Shown here: piece after piece, positions 1 through 8,356 of the stretch
Numbering within the stretch: position 1 is the stretch's first letter
How the letters are laid out: each line of letters begins with the position of its first letter
From: Holophagales bacterium
Lineage (GTDB): Bacteria; Acidobacteriota; Thermoanaerobaculia; UBA5066
DNA length: 64,000 bases
NCBI GenBank assembly: GCA_016719485.1
Contig: JADJZB010000008.1
Coordinates: 186,001 to 250,000 of the forward strand
Direction of reading: 5' to 3'
The notes under the pieces: model-generated
What the model was told of the DNA's origin: nothing
The model's database searches: none
The model's input: only the letters and a program-made list of their open reading frames with translations
Position numbers and translations under genes: made by a program

Positions 1-665
1 GCGCCCGCGTCGGACCAGCCGAAGCGGGGGCCGACGGGGAAGACGAGGAGTTCCTGCGGCCAGCCTGTCCGCGCCAGCGATGAGAGCGCGAGAGGAAGAG
101 CGACGCCGACGATGCCGACGAGCATCAGGCCGAGCTGCAGGATGTCGGTCCTCACGACGGCCCGCTGCCCCCCGAGGCTCGTGTAGGCGACGAAGAGCGC
201 GGCGGTGGCGACGAGGACCGTGGTGGCGTTCCAGTCGGTCAGGGCGGTGACGACCGTCTCGGTCGCCTGGGCGAGGAGGGCGAACCAGACGATCTCGGCG
301 AGCACGACGAGGAGCGCGGCGATCTTCCGCACCCTCTCGCCGTAGAACCTTCCGACGACGGCGGCGAGCGTCACCTCTCCCGTCTCGCGGATCTTGCGGG
401 CGAGGAAGAGGCCGAGGGCCAGGAGCCCGAGCGCCCCGGAGAGGTCGAGCCAGAGGCCGGGAAGGCCGCGAGCGGCAACGAGGGCTGCCAGGACCAGGGT
501 GGTCGAGCCGCCGATCGTCGTGGAGGTGAGGGCGGCCCAGGTCGCGAGGAGGCCGAACGAACGATCTCCGAGGAGAAACGCCTCGGACGAGCGGGAGGCG
601 CGGCGCGCGGCGAAGAGCCCCACCAGGAATACGGCGGCGCCGTAAGCCAGGAGCGCCGGGATCAA
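1..665 (-). CDS. Sodium:solute symporter family protein (N-terminal part, truncated by window edge)
   Basis: The open minus-strand frame reads off the window edge, so only about 221 N-terminal residues are visible. It is almost wholly hydrophobic, with four to five membrane spans. It carries family-typical segments: TSTTIGGSTT after the first helix, and YTSLGGQRAVVRTDILQLG further on, the stretch that is strongly conserved in SSS/SSF symporters. The start is taken as TTG at 665 because GGAGG lies 8 bases upstream; an in-frame GTG at 674 would overlap that site. Proteins of this family co-transport Na+ with a sugar, amino acid, carboxylate or similar solute across the inner membrane. The substrate cannot be told from this half. 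Confidence 0.8.
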   Translation of the reverse strand, partial: MIPALLAYGAAVFLVGLFAARRASRSSEAFLLGDRSFGLLATWAALTSTTIGGSTTLVLAALVAARGLPGLWLDLSGALGLLALGLFLARKIRETGEVTLAAVVGRFYGERVRKIAALLVVLAEIVWFALLAQATETVVTALTDWNATTVLVATAALFVAYTSLGGQRAVVRTDILQLGLMLVGIVGVALPLALSSLARTGWPQELLVFPVGPRFGWSDAG

Positions 666-694
666 CGCGCCCACCTCCGGGTTACGATCCTGGA

Positions 695-1003
695 GTGAAG
701 AGGACGTTCACGTTCGAGGAGGCCCGCAAGCTCCTTCCCGCGGTAAGGGAGAGAACGCGGCGCGCCCTCTCGAAGATCGAAGGCCTCGCCGGGGGCGGAG
801 CGGAGGCGGACGGGCCCGAGGCGCGGGAGGTCCTGGTGGCGTGGGCACGCGAGATGAACGAGCTCGGGATCGAGGTCAAGGGGCCGTGGCTCGTCGATTT
901 CGACTCCGGCGACGGATACTGGTGCTGGCGGTGGCCCGAGGAGGCGCTCGACTACTACCACGGGTACGACGAGGGGTTCTCGGGGCGCGTCAGGATCCAG
1001 TAG
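695..1003 (+). CDS. DUF2203 family protein
   Basis: A 102-residue cytosolic protein starting at GTG. The N-terminus FTFEEARKLLPAVRERTRRA and the C-terminal run GPWLVDFDSGDGYWCWRWPE, then a glycine-rich tail FSGRVRIQ, match the DUF2203 pattern (LVDF, then a C-W pair, then GF-GR). No enzymatic role is established for this family. It lies divergent to the symporter, with 29 bases between starts, and its end overlaps the convergent thioesterase gene by 14 bases. Confidence 0.75.
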   Translation: MKRTFTFEEARKLLPAVRERTRRALSKIEGLAGGGAEADGPEAREVLVAWAREMNELGIEVKGPWLVDFDSGDGYWCWRWPEEALDYYHGYDEGFSGRVRIQ

Positions 1004-1493
1004 GAGGGTGGCCAAGGCGCGGGAAGCTCTTGGGCGGAGCCGCCTGGAACGCCTCGATCCGCGACCGCAGGTCCGCCGACAGCGGGGACTTCTTTCCCGC
1101 GGCCCAGTCCCAGGTCACCTGGATCGTACGACCCGAAGCGACGATGCGGACCTCGCCGTCGACCGCGCCCCCGGCCGCGACGATCCGGTAGTCGAACGCG
1201 AACGAGGAGGTCCCGAAATCACCGGCGCGGCACCCGACGAGGAGCCGCTCCCCGAGACGCACCGGCGAGACGTAATCGCACTCGGCCCTGGCCAGGACGA
1301 AGCCGATCCGCGCCGGGTCGATCGCTTCGTCCGGAACGCCGCCGGGGTGGATCGCCCGCCAGAACGCGAGGCGGGCCTGCTCGAAGTACGTCAGGTAGAC
1401 CGCGTTGTTCACGTGACCCATCGCGTCGAGGTCCCGGAAGCGGACCTCCACCCCGACGACGCACGGGAACTCGGGAAGACGGACATCACGCAT
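990..1493 (-). CDS. Acyl-CoA thioesterase, 4HBT/YbgC hot-dog family
   Basis: A 167-residue single hot-dog-fold protein. The segment RFRDLDAMGHVNNAVYLTYF holds the family signature, with the catalytic-type Asp of the D-x-x-G-H-V-N-N motif. It is followed by the usual FVLARAECDYVSPVRLGE strand and a C-terminal TIQVTWDW region. Members hydrolyse acyl-CoA thioesters; the chain length here is not predictable. The frame stays open far upstream, but the ATG at 1493 is chosen because the family N-terminus begins a few residues before EVRFRD. The next gene starts divergently 45 bases away, so the promoters probably share this gap. Confidence 0.85.
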   Translation of the reverse strand: MRDVRLPEFPCVVGVEVRFRDLDAMGHVNNAVYLTYFEQARLAFWRAIHPGGVPDEAIDPARIGFVLARAECDYVSPVRLGERLLVGCRAGDFGTSSFAFDYRIVAAGGAVDGEVRIVASGRTIQVTWDWAAGKKSPLSADLRSRIEAFQAAPPKSFPRLGHPPTGS

Positions 1494-1538
1494 CCGGATC
1501 GACTCTAGCACTGCAGTTCGGGTGAGAATACGGTCGCG

Positions 1539-2900
1539 GTGGCACGCACCCCGAATCTCGACGACGACCTCGACTCCCTCCTCGACCGTGCGTTGCGCGG
1601 CGAGGGGGACGTGACCGACGAAAAGCTGCGCGCACGGCTCTCCCAGGCTTTTCCGGCGCTGCGCCCGCCCGCCGGCTCCCCCGTCAGCCGGCCCGCGTCG
1701 CCCGCCGCCACGACGCCCGGCTCGCCCACCCGGCCGATCGCGGGCGCCCCGCCCGCGGAGTCGACGGGACCGATCGAGGCGCCGACGCCCCTCCCGCCTG
1801 GAGTCTCGGGACCGAGCCTGGCCGAGGCTCTCCCGCTCGGCATCGTCCTCTCCGACGCCTCCGGACTCGTCAGGAGCGCGAACGCCATGGCGAGGAGGCT
1901 CTTCGGGGCCGAAGGGAAGGCCCTCGAGGGACGCCGGGTCATCGAGCTCTTCGAGGCGGTCGAGCGGGGCCAGCTCGCGGGCCTCCTGGAGGATGCGTTC
2001 CGGGCACGGCCGAGCCGGGAAGTCGCCCTCAACGCCGCGAACCCGGCTGGCGCCGTGGCGGTCCGTGTGTCGGCCGCGGGCCGGTTCGGTCCGGACAGGA
2101 AGCTGGTGCAGGTCGTCTGGACGGTCCGCGAGGCGGGGGTGAACCCGGCAGCCCTCGAGGTCCAGGTCCACAGCGGCAAGCAGGAGGCGATCGCCGAGCT
2201 CGGGGTCGAGCTCGGGCGCGAGGTGAGCCCGCTCCTGGTCCGTCTCACGGAGGCGCTCGTCGCCGTGCAGAGGGTCCTCTCTTCCGGTGGCGAGGAGACC
2301 CCGGCGGAGCGGGATGCGATCCGGATCAAGATCGCCGACGCCCTGTCGGGACTCCTGCGCCTCTCCGAGGTCGTCGCCGAGCTGGAGCGCTTCGCAGCGT
2401 CCGCGCCTCTCAAGCTCGAGCCCGTCGACCCCTCCGAGGTCCTCGAGCGGTCGCAGAAGCTCCTCGGAAGGGTGCTGAAGGGGGCGAAGGTCAGGGTCCG
2501 GAACGACATGGACGAGCCCGCGCCCCGGGTGGTCGCCGACGCGCCACGGATGACCGAGATCTTCGTGAACCTGCTGCGGAACGCGCGCAAGGCGATCGTC
2601 CGCCGGTTCGAAGAGGGCGACCCCGACGCGAGCGTGGGAACGAAGCGCCTCGTCGTCGTCGAGGCCTTCGTGAAGGACCCCTACGTCGCCCTCGTCTTCA
2701 CGAACAACGGGCTGCCGGTTCCCGCTGCCGACCAGGAGAAGATCTTCCTTCCGTCGTTCCAGGCGCGAGACCCGGAAAAGAACGGCCTCGGGCTGCCGGA
2801 GACCGCAGCGCTCCTGAAGCAGATGGGTGGCGCGATCCGCTGCGAGTCGCTCGGCGACAAGGGAACGCGCTTCATCCTGACGCTCCCGAAAGCGCCCTGA
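1539..2900 (+). CDS. PAS domain histidine-kinase-like protein without phospho-histidine
   Basis: 453 residues from a GTG start. A low-complexity Pro/Ala N-terminus (to about residue 90) leads into a PAS domain (about 95-205: LPLGIVLSDASGLVRSAN). A DHp-like helical hairpin and a HATPase_c domain follow (about 325-450). The N box is kept (EIFVNLLRNARKAI), as is a G2-like box (KNGLGLPETAALLKQMGG). The normal A-H-E of the H box reads GREVSPLL, so the phosphoacceptor His is Arg. The G1 box reads TNNGLPVP instead of DNGxG. It was probably a soluble sensor kinase in ancestry and is now likely a pseudokinase or an adaptor that signals through shape. No response regulator is adjacent. Confidence 0.75.
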   Translation: MARTPNLDDDLDSLLDRALRGEGDVTDEKLRARLSQAFPALRPPAGSPVSRPASPAATTPGSPTRPIAGAPPAESTGPIEAPTPLPPGVSGPSLAEALPLGIVLSDASGLVRSANAMARRLFGAEGKALEGRRVIELFEAVERGQLAGLLEDAFRARPSREVALNAANPAGAVAVRVSAAGRFGPDRKLVQVVWTVREAGVNPAALEVQVHSGKQEAIAELGVELGREVSPLLVRLTEALVAVQRVLSSGGEETPAERDAIRIKIADALSGLLRLSEVVAELERFAASAPLKLEPVDPSEVLERSQKLLGRVLKGAKVRVRNDMDEPAPRVVADAPRMTEIFVNLLRNARKAIVRRFEEGDPDASVGTKRLVVVEAFVKDPYVALVFTNNGLPVPAADQEKIFLPSFQARDPEKNGLGLPETAALLKQMGGAIRCESLGDKGTRFILTLPKAP

Positions 2901-2907
2901 GGAGGGG

Positions 2908-3525
2908 TTACATCCCCAGGACGCGGCGTCCCTCGGGCGTCGCCATGTCCGCGCTCCAGGGCGGATCCCAGACGAGCACGACGTCCGCCGATGCGACCCC
3001 GGGCACGGCGAGGACCCGTCCGCGAGCGTCGGCCGCGATCGCCGGGCCCATGCCGCAGCCGGGAGCCGTGAGCGTCATCTTCACGCTGACGTGGACCGGT
3101 TCAGGCTGCGCAGGCGACCCGCCCCGCGACCCGCCCCGCAGGGGAGACCCGCCCCGCAGGGGAGACCCGCCCCGCAGGGGAGACAAAGTCAGGTCGTAGA
3201 CGAGGCCCAGGTCGACGATGTTCACGGGGATCTCCGGGTCGTAACACTGCTTCAAGGCCCGCCAGACGTCCTCCTCGCTCGCGGGCCCCTTCGCAGCGGC
3301 CCTGGGCGCGGCGGGAAGTGCGGGAGCGTCGAGGCCGAGGGCGTCGGCGTCGTCGGCGGCGATCCGGAAGAGGCCGCCTACGGTCGGAGCCTGCACCGTG
3401 AACGAGCCGCCGAGGGACTGGACGAGGTAGACGGGGATTCCCTCGGGGAGCACGGTGCTCTCTCCGCTCGGGACCCTCACCGCGGGACTGTCGCGGTGGA
3501 GGAGGATCGCAGGGGTTCGCGTCAC
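2908..3525 (-). CDS. sufT: SufT-type Fe-S assembly protein (MIP18/DUF59 family)
   Basis: 205 residues starting at GTG 3525, whose GTGA overlaps the stop of the MFS gene by 4 bases. The N-terminal part has the SufT hallmark GIPVYLVQSLGGSFTVQ, then a MIP18 domain with DPEIPVNIVDLGLVYDLTLS and the TAPGCGMGPAIAADARG loop carrying the conserved Cys. SufT helps mature Fe-S proteins. A Gly/Arg/Ser/Pro insert of about 20 residues, encoded by 18-bp tandem repeats, splits the domain between two strands. Its neighbour two genes upstream is an A-type Fe-S carrier, which supports the role. Confidence 0.88.
   Translation of the reverse strand: MTRTPAILLHRDSPAVRVPSGESTVLPEGIPVYLVQSLGGSFTVQAPTVGGLFRIAADDADALGLDAPALPAAPRAAAKGPASEEDVWRALKQCYDPEIPVNIVDLGLVYDLTLSPLRGGSPLRGGSPLRGGSRGGSPAQPEPVHVSVKMTLTAPGCGMGPAIAADARGRVLAVPGVASADVVLVWDPPWSADMATPEGRRVLGM
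3129..3182. repeat. 18-bp tandem repeat inside sufT (3 full copies)
   Basis: Three perfect head-to-tail copies of an 18-base unit (ACCCGCCCCGCAGGGGAG on the plus strand) occupy 3129-3146, 3147-3164 and 3165-3182. A degenerate partial copy precedes them. Each unit contains the small inverted repeat CCCC-GCA-GGGG. The unit length is a multiple of three, so copy-number change keeps sufT in frame; it encodes the repeated hexapeptide LRGGSP. Confidence 0.95.
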
Positions 3526-4712
3526 GACGCGTTCCGCGCCGGCGAGGCCACGGCGCGCAGGCCGACGAGGACGACGACGACGGCCGCGACCTCGAGGAGC
3601 GCGCCGGTCCCATACGGGCCCGCGGCGCCCCACTTGAACCAGACGTGCTCGCCCCAGAACGGTCCGATGATCCGCCCGAGCGAGGAGAGGGACTGGGCGG
3701 CGCCGAGGACCTCCCCCTGCTCGGCGGCGTCCGTCGAGCGGGAGAGAAGCCCGGCGAGGGCGGGGTTCGTCAGGCCGCTCCCGGCCGCCGTCATCACCAC
3801 GAGGGCGATCAGCGCGCCGTTCCCCGGAACGAGGACGAGCCCGGCGAAGGAAAGAGCGAGGAGCGACGTCCCGATGCCGATGAGCCGCGCCTCGCCGAGG
3901 AGCGGAACGAGGCGCCGGATGAGCCCCCCCTGGACGATGGCCGCGGTCACGCCGATCAGGACGAAGAGCCAGGAGACCGTCGACGGGTCGTGCCCGAAGC
4001 GGCTCCGTGCGAACTGCGCGAACGTCGCCTCGAAGTTCGAGAACGCCGTCGTGTTCAGGAGCGTGACGATGAGGAGCGCTCCGACGACCGGGCGGCGCAG
4101 GCCGGCGAGCGCGGCGCGCAGGGGGAAGTAGCGCCGGGTCTGCCGGGCAGCGGCACTCGCGGGGCGCGTCTCGGGCAGGCCGAAGAAGGCCCACACGAAG
4201 GCGACGAGCGAGAGTCCCGCGGCGACGAGGCCGGGAAGAGCGGGGCTCACCTTCACGGCGAAACCGCCGATGGCCGGGCCGAAGACGAAGCCGAGGCCGA
4301 AGGCCATGCCGACGAGGCCCATGCCGCGCGCGCGGTCGCCCTGCGGCGTCACGTCGGCGATGACCGCCTGCGCCGTGCCGATGTTGGCGCCCATGATGCC
4401 GGCCAGCGTGCGCGACGCGAGGAGCCCGGCGAAGGAACCCGAGAACGCGAAGAGGAGGTAGCTGAGGAAGCTCCCGAAGAGGGAGAAGAGGAGGACGGGG
4501 CGCCGCCCGATCCGGTCCGAGAGCCTTCCGAGGAGCGGGGCGAAGAGGAACTGCATCGCCGAGAAGCTCGCCATCAGCACCCCGAAGGCGAGCGGCGACG
4601 GGTCGTAGGCCTCGGCGTAGAGCGGGACGAGCGGGATGACGATGCCGAAGCCGACGAGGTCGATGAAGACCGTCAGGAAGACGACGGCGAGGGGGGAGAG
4701 GCGCCGGCTCAC
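3522..4712 (-). CDS. MFS transporter, TetA-like (DHA1 type)
   Basis: 396 residues with 12 predicted membrane helices, starting at GTG 4712. The N-terminal half has the MFS A motif GRLSDRIGRRPVLLFSLFGS between helices 2 and 3. An early FIDLVGFGIVIPLVPLYAE helix and a GPAIGGF motif C region in helix 5 are typical of the drug:H+ antiporter group that includes TetA. It most likely exports a small hydrophobic compound in exchange for protons; the substrate is unknown. It lies between an A-type Fe-S carrier gene and sufT, and its stop overlaps the sufT start. Confidence 0.85.
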   Translation of the reverse strand: MSRRLSPLAVVFLTVFIDLVGFGIVIPLVPLYAEAYDPSPLAFGVLMASFSAMQFLFAPLLGRLSDRIGRRPVLLFSLFGSFLSYLLFAFSGSFAGLLASRTLAGIMGANIGTAQAVIADVTPQGDRARGMGLVGMAFGLGFVFGPAIGGFAVKVSPALPGLVAAGLSLVAFVWAFFGLPETRPASAAARQTRRYFPLRAALAGLRRPVVGALLIVTLLNTTAFSNFEATFAQFARSRFGHDPSTVSWLFVLIGVTAAIVQGGLIRRLVPLLGEARLIGIGTSLLALSFAGLVLVPGNGALIALVVMTAAGSGLTNPALAGLLSRSTDAAEQGEVLGAAQSLSSLGRIIGPFWGEHVWFKWGAAGPYGTGALLEVAAVVVVLVGLRAVASPARNAS

Positions 4713-4744
4713 TCTGTGGGTTTCGCTGGGGCCCCGGAGACGGA

Positions 4745-4768
4745 GACGGCCCCCGGACGGGGGCCGTC
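4745..4768 (-). terminator. Hairpin downstream of the A-type Fe-S carrier gene
   Basis: A perfect 10-bp inverted repeat, GACGGCCCCC-GGAC-GGGGGCCGTC, lies between the Fe-S carrier stop and the MFS start. It has no T-run on either strand, so it may be a Rho-assisted terminator or an mRNA-stabilising hairpin. Confidence 0.5.
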
Positions 4769-4791
4769 GTCCTCTCGCGGGGCGATCCGGC

Positions 4792-5163
4792 TCAGGCGAA
4801 GCTCTTGCCGCAGCCGCAGCCGCCGCCGGCGTTCGGGTTCTCCACGGAGAAGCCCGCGCCGCGGAAGTCCTCGATCCAGTCGACGGTGGAGCCGTTGAGC
4901 TTCATCGCGCTCGTCTTGTCGACGAGGACCTGGATCCCGCTGACGGCCAGGACGTGGTCCGTCTCCTTCGCGTCGTCGAAGGTGAACCCGTACTGGAAGC
5001 CGGAGCAGCCGCCGGCCTGGACGAAGACCCGGAGCGCCTTGCCGCCCGCGTCGGGCATCTTGGCGGCGAAGTCCTTGACCTTGTCGACGGCACGGTCCGT
5101 GAGGCTGAGAGCGAACGTCTCCTGGACGGAGACGGTGGCGGTGTTGAGTGTCGTGGACGCCAT
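4792..5163 (-). CDS. A-type iron-sulfur carrier protein (IscA/ErpA/HesB family)
   Basis: 123 residues. The ATG at 5163 is preceded by GAGGAGG at a good distance, so the longer upstream reading is rejected. The three conserved cysteines are present: one in QAGGCSGFQYGF and two in the C-terminal GGGCGCGKSFA. The central FDDAKETDHVLAVSGIQVLV strand region is typical of the fold. Members bind a Fe-S cluster at a dimer interface and hand it to apoproteins. The nearby sufT gene and the Fe-S or radical enzymes elsewhere in the window fit this role. It is expressed divergently from nrdJ. Confidence 0.92.
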   Translation of the reverse strand: MASTTLNTATVSVQETFALSLTDRAVDKVKDFAAKMPDAGGKALRVFVQAGGCSGFQYGFTFDDAKETDHVLAVSGIQVLVDKTSAMKLNGSTVDWIEDFRGAGFSVENPNAGGGCGCGKSFA

Positions 5164-5298
5164 CGGTTCCTCCTCGCGGCCCCGCCAGGCGGACGGCATG
5201 GAGCCACGAACCTTTCATTGTCGCTCCGAGTCGCGATCGGCGTCAACGCGCCTGTCAAACCCCGGACAGCAAGATCCGGACCAGATCTTCGGCGTCCG

Positions 5299-5344
5299 CA
5301 CAAAATCTAGTGGTCCTTACTACAACACCCACGACATGTTGCGT
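5299..5344. promoter_or_regulatory. Probable tandem NrdR boxes upstream of nrdJ
   Basis: The first box (5299-5312, CACAAAATCTAGTG) closely fits the NrdR consensus palindrome ACACTATATATAGTGT. A weaker palindrome (5331-5344, ACGACATGTTGCGT) has its centre 32 bases further on. NrdR pairs are usually three helical turns (31-32 bp) apart and sit in ribonucleotide reductase promoters. The second box is poor in sequence, so the call rests on the first box plus spacing and gene context. Confidence 0.5.
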
Positions 5345-5363
5345 TCGCTCCCCCCGTTCTCAT

Positions 5364-5393
5364 AGAATTCCTCATCCCACATAACGGAATTCC
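5364..5393. repeat. Inverted repeat in the nrdJ leader
   Basis: GAATTCC (5364-5370) and GGAATTC (5387-5393) form a perfect 7-bp inverted repeat around a 16-base loop, ending 15 bases before the nrdJ GTG. It could be an operator or a leader hairpin that affects ribosome access. No known element was recognised. Confidence 0.5.
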
Positions 5394-5408
5394 ACAAGGG
5401 AGTCTGCC

Positions 5409-8219
5409 GTGACCGCTTCTGCCGATCGCTCCGCCGCCCAGACCGCCACCCACACCGGATCGGAGCCCGCCGCCGCCCGTTCCGGGCTGCGCGGCCTCAC
5501 GTTCCGCCGCCTCTTCAGCGACGGCGTCACGCACCCCTTCGACGCCATCGACTGGGAGCTGCGGACCGCCGCGATCACGAACGACAAGGGCGAGGTCTTC
5601 TTCGAGCAGAAGGACGTGGAGGTTCCGAAGTTCTGGTCGATGACCGCGACGAACATCGTCACGCAGAAGTACTTTCACGGCAGGGCCGGGACGCCCGAGC
5701 GGGAGCGCTCCGTGCGGCAGCTCATCGGGCGGGTCGTCGAGACCATCACGGGCTACGGCTCGAAAGGGGGCTACTTCCGGACCGCGGCGGACCGGGACGC
5801 CTTCCGCGACGAGCTGACGGCGATCCTCGTGAACCAGGCGGCGAGCTTCAACTCCCCCGTCTGGTTCAACGTCGGCGTCGAGGTCAAGCCCCAGGCTTCC
5901 GCGTGCTTCATCAACGCCGTCGGCGACTCGATGGGCTCGATCCTCGACCTCGCCAAGACGGAGGGGATGCTCTTCAAGTTCGGCTCCGGCACCGGCTCGA
6001 ACCTCTCCTCCCTGCGCTCTTCGACCGAGTGCCTCTCCTCGGGCGGCATTGCCTCCGGCCCCGTCTCGTTCATGAAGGGCTTCGACAGCTTCGCGGGGGC
6101 CATCAAGTCGGGCGGCAAGACGCGCCGCGCCGCGAAGATGGTCATCCTGAACGTCGACCACCCCGACGTCCTCGAGTTCATCGACTGCAAGGCGAAGGAG
6201 GAGCGCAAGGCGTGGGACCTCATCGAGGCGGGCTGGGACGGCTCCTTCGGCGGCGAGGTCTACAACAACGTCCTGTTCCAGAACGCGAACCACACCGTCC
6301 GGGTGACGGACGAGTTCATGCAGGCCGTGGAGGCGGGGCGGGAGTACGCGTGCCACGCCGTGACGACCGGTGAGCCGCTCACCACCCACGAGGCCCGCGC
6401 GGTCCTGCGCCGCATGGCCGAAGCCGCCTGGATCTGCGGCGACCCGGGGATCCAGTACGACACGACGATCAACCGCTGGAACCCCTGCAAGGCCACGCAC
6501 CGGATCAACGCGTCGAACCCCTGCTCGGAGTACATGTTCGTCGACGACTCCGCGTGCAACCTCGCGTCCCTGAACCTGATGAAGTTCGCGAAGGAGGACG
6601 GGGGCTTCGACGTGGAGAGGTTCCGCCACGCCGTCGACGTCGTCTTCGCCGCGCAGGAGATGCTCGTCGACGAGGCCTCCTACCCGACGCCCGCCATCGA
6701 GAAGAACTCGCACGACTTCCGGCCGATCGGGCTCGGCTACGCCAACCTCGGCGCGCTTCTCATGTACAACGGTCTCCCGTACGACGGCGACGCGGGCCGC
6801 GCGTGGGCGGCGGCCGTCACGAGCCTCATGCACGGGCAGGCCTGCCTCACGTCCTCGCGCATCGCGTCGGAGGTCGGGACGTTCCGGGTGTACGAGCCGA
6901 ACCGCGACGCCTACCTCGCCGTGATGGGGATGCACCGCGACGCAGCGGCCCGGATCTCCCGCGCGGGCGTCCCGAAGGAGCTCTACGAGGCGCAGCTCGG
7001 CGTGTGGGACCTGACGCTCGAGTCGGGCCGGCAGCACGGCTTCCGCAACGCGCAGGCGACCGTCCTCGCCCCGACCGGGACCATCGGCTTCATGATGGAC
7101 TGCGACACGACGGGCGTGGAGCCCGACCTCGCGCTCGTCAAGTACAAGAAGCTCGTCGGCGGCGGGACGATCAAGATCGTCAACAACACCGTCCCGCACG
7201 CGCTCCAGCGCCTCGGGTACACGGACGCGCAGGTGCACGCGATCGTGGCCTGGGTCGACGAGAAGGGGACGATCGAGGGGGCGCCGGACCTCGAGCCGGA
7301 CCACCTCCCCGTCTTCGACTGCGCCTTCAAGGCCGTCGGCGGCACGCGCTCCATCGGCGCGATGGGGCACGTGCGGATGATGGCGGCCGTCCAGCCGTTC
7401 CTCTCCGGGGCGATCTCCAAGACGGTGAACCTCCCGCCCGACGCGACCGTCGAGGACATCACGAACGTCTACCTCGAGGGCTGGAAGCTCGGCCTCAAGG
7501 CGATCGCCGTCTACCGGGACGGCTGCAAGAAGACCCAGCCGCTCAACACGGCGGCGAGCAAGAGCGACGACGCGGTGAAGGGGACGAGGGGCGTGGCCTC
7601 GACGACGGCCGTCCCGGTCGCGGCCCCCGCGCAGGGGCCCCGCCGCAAGAAGCTGCCCGACGAGCGCCGCGCCCTGACCCACAAGTTCTCCGTCGGCGGC
7701 CACGAGGGGTACATCACCGTCGGCCTCTACGAGGACGGCAACCCGGGCGAGATCTTCCTGACGATGGCGAAGGAGGGATCGACGATCTCGGGCCTCATGG
7801 ACGCCTTCGCCACGGCCATCTCGCTGACGCTCCAGTACGGCGTGCCGCTCGAGGCCCTCGTGGAGAAGTTCAGCCACATGCGCTTCGAGCCGGCGGGCTA
7901 CACGAAGAACCCCGAGATCCCGATCGCCAAGAGCCTCGTCGACTACATCTTCCGCTACCTCGCGTCCCGGTTCCTGACCGCGGACCTGAGGGCGAAGGCG
8001 GGGGTCATCGCGCGCGAGGAGAACGGCAACGGCAACGGCGGGCCGTGGGCCCAGATCCAGGTCGCGCCGCCGCAGCGCCCCGCGGGGACGGGGGCCCAGG
8101 TGCAGACCTTCGAGAACAGCGCCGACGCCCCGAGCTGTCACCAGTGCGGGCACCTCATGGTGCGCAACGGGGCCTGCTACAAGTGCCTGAACTGCGGCGA
8201 GACGAGCGGCTGCAGCTGA
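5409..8219 (+). CDS. nrdJ: Adenosylcobalamin-dependent ribonucleotide reductase (class II)
   Basis: 936 residues from GTG, with AAGGGAG upstream. It reduces ribonucleotides to deoxyribonucleotides using a B12-generated thiyl radical and needs no separate radical subunit. The active-site segment NPCSEYMFVDDSACNLASLN is at about residue 370, with conserved Asn, Cys and Glu residues. Substrate- and specificity-site glycine-rich stretches (GSGTGSNLSSLRSS) lie around 195-208. After a linker come a TSCPD-type domain (about 755-840) and a C-terminal zinc finger with CHQCG and CYKCLNCGETSGCS, which is thought to reduce the active-site disulfide. Length and layout are normal for NrdJ. It functions in either aerobic or anoxic conditions. 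Confidence 0.97.
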   Translation: MTASADRSAAQTATHTGSEPAAARSGLRGLTFRRLFSDGVTHPFDAIDWELRTAAITNDKGEVFFEQKDVEVPKFWSMTATNIVTQKYFHGRAGTPERERSVRQLIGRVVETITGYGSKGGYFRTAADRDAFRDELTAILVNQAASFNSPVWFNVGVEVKPQASACFINAVGDSMGSILDLAKTEGMLFKFGSGTGSNLSSLRSSTECLSSGGIASGPVSFMKGFDSFAGAIKSGGKTRRAAKMVILNVDHPDVLEFIDCKAKEERKAWDLIEAGWDGSFGGEVYNNVLFQNANHTVRVTDEFMQAVEAGREYACHAVTTGEPLTTHEARAVLRRMAEAAWICGDPGIQYDTTINRWNPCKATHRINASNPCSEYMFVDDSACNLASLNLMKFAKEDGGFDVERFRHAVDVVFAAQEMLVDEASYPTPAIEKNSHDFRPIGLGYANLGALLMYNGLPYDGDAGRAWAAAVTSLMHGQACLTSSRIASEVGTFRVYEPNRDAYLAVMGMHRDAAARISRAGVPKELYEAQLGVWDLTLESGRQHGFRNAQATVLAPTGTIGFMMDCDTTGVEPDLALVKYKKLVGGGTIKIVNNTVPHALQRLGYTDAQVHAIVAWVDEKGTIEGAPDLEPDHLPVFDCAFKAVGGTRSIGAMGHVRMMAAVQPFLSGAISKTVNLPPDATVEDITNVYLEGWKLGLKAIAVYRDGCKKTQPLNTAASKSDDAVKGTRGVASTTAVPVAAPAQGPRRKKLPDERRALTHKFSVGGHEGYITVGLYEDGNPGEIFLTMAKEGSTISGLMDAFATAISLTLQYGVPLEALVEKFSHMRFEPAGYTKNPEIPIAKSLVDYIFRYLASRFLTADLRAKAGVIAREENGNGNGGPWAQIQVAPPQRPAGTGAQVQTFENSADAPSCHQCGHLMVRNGACYKCLNCGETSGCS

Positions 8220-8226
8220 AATGATC

Positions 8227-8258
8227 CCGGGGGACCCGTTTCCACGCGGGTCCCCCGG
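8227..8258 (+). terminator. Strong hairpin just after nrdJ
   Basis: A perfect 12-bp stem, CCGGGGGACCCG / CGGGTCCCCCGG, with an 8-base loop begins 8 bases after the nrdJ stop. There is no T-run, as is common in such GC-rich genomes, so termination may need Rho or the stem alone. Confidence 0.65.
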
Positions 8259-8356
8259 ACCCCTCCGCCGCGGTGAGGAGGCGGCCTGCGGCCGCTACAG
8301 CTGTTGTCGGGATGGGCGGCAGCTCGCGGCCGCTGCGCGCAGCGCCCGCGCAGCCG

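Noticed and set aside
5307..8153. Long minus-strand open frame opposite nrdJ
   Set aside because: Same antisense artefact; nrdJ is certain on the plus strand.
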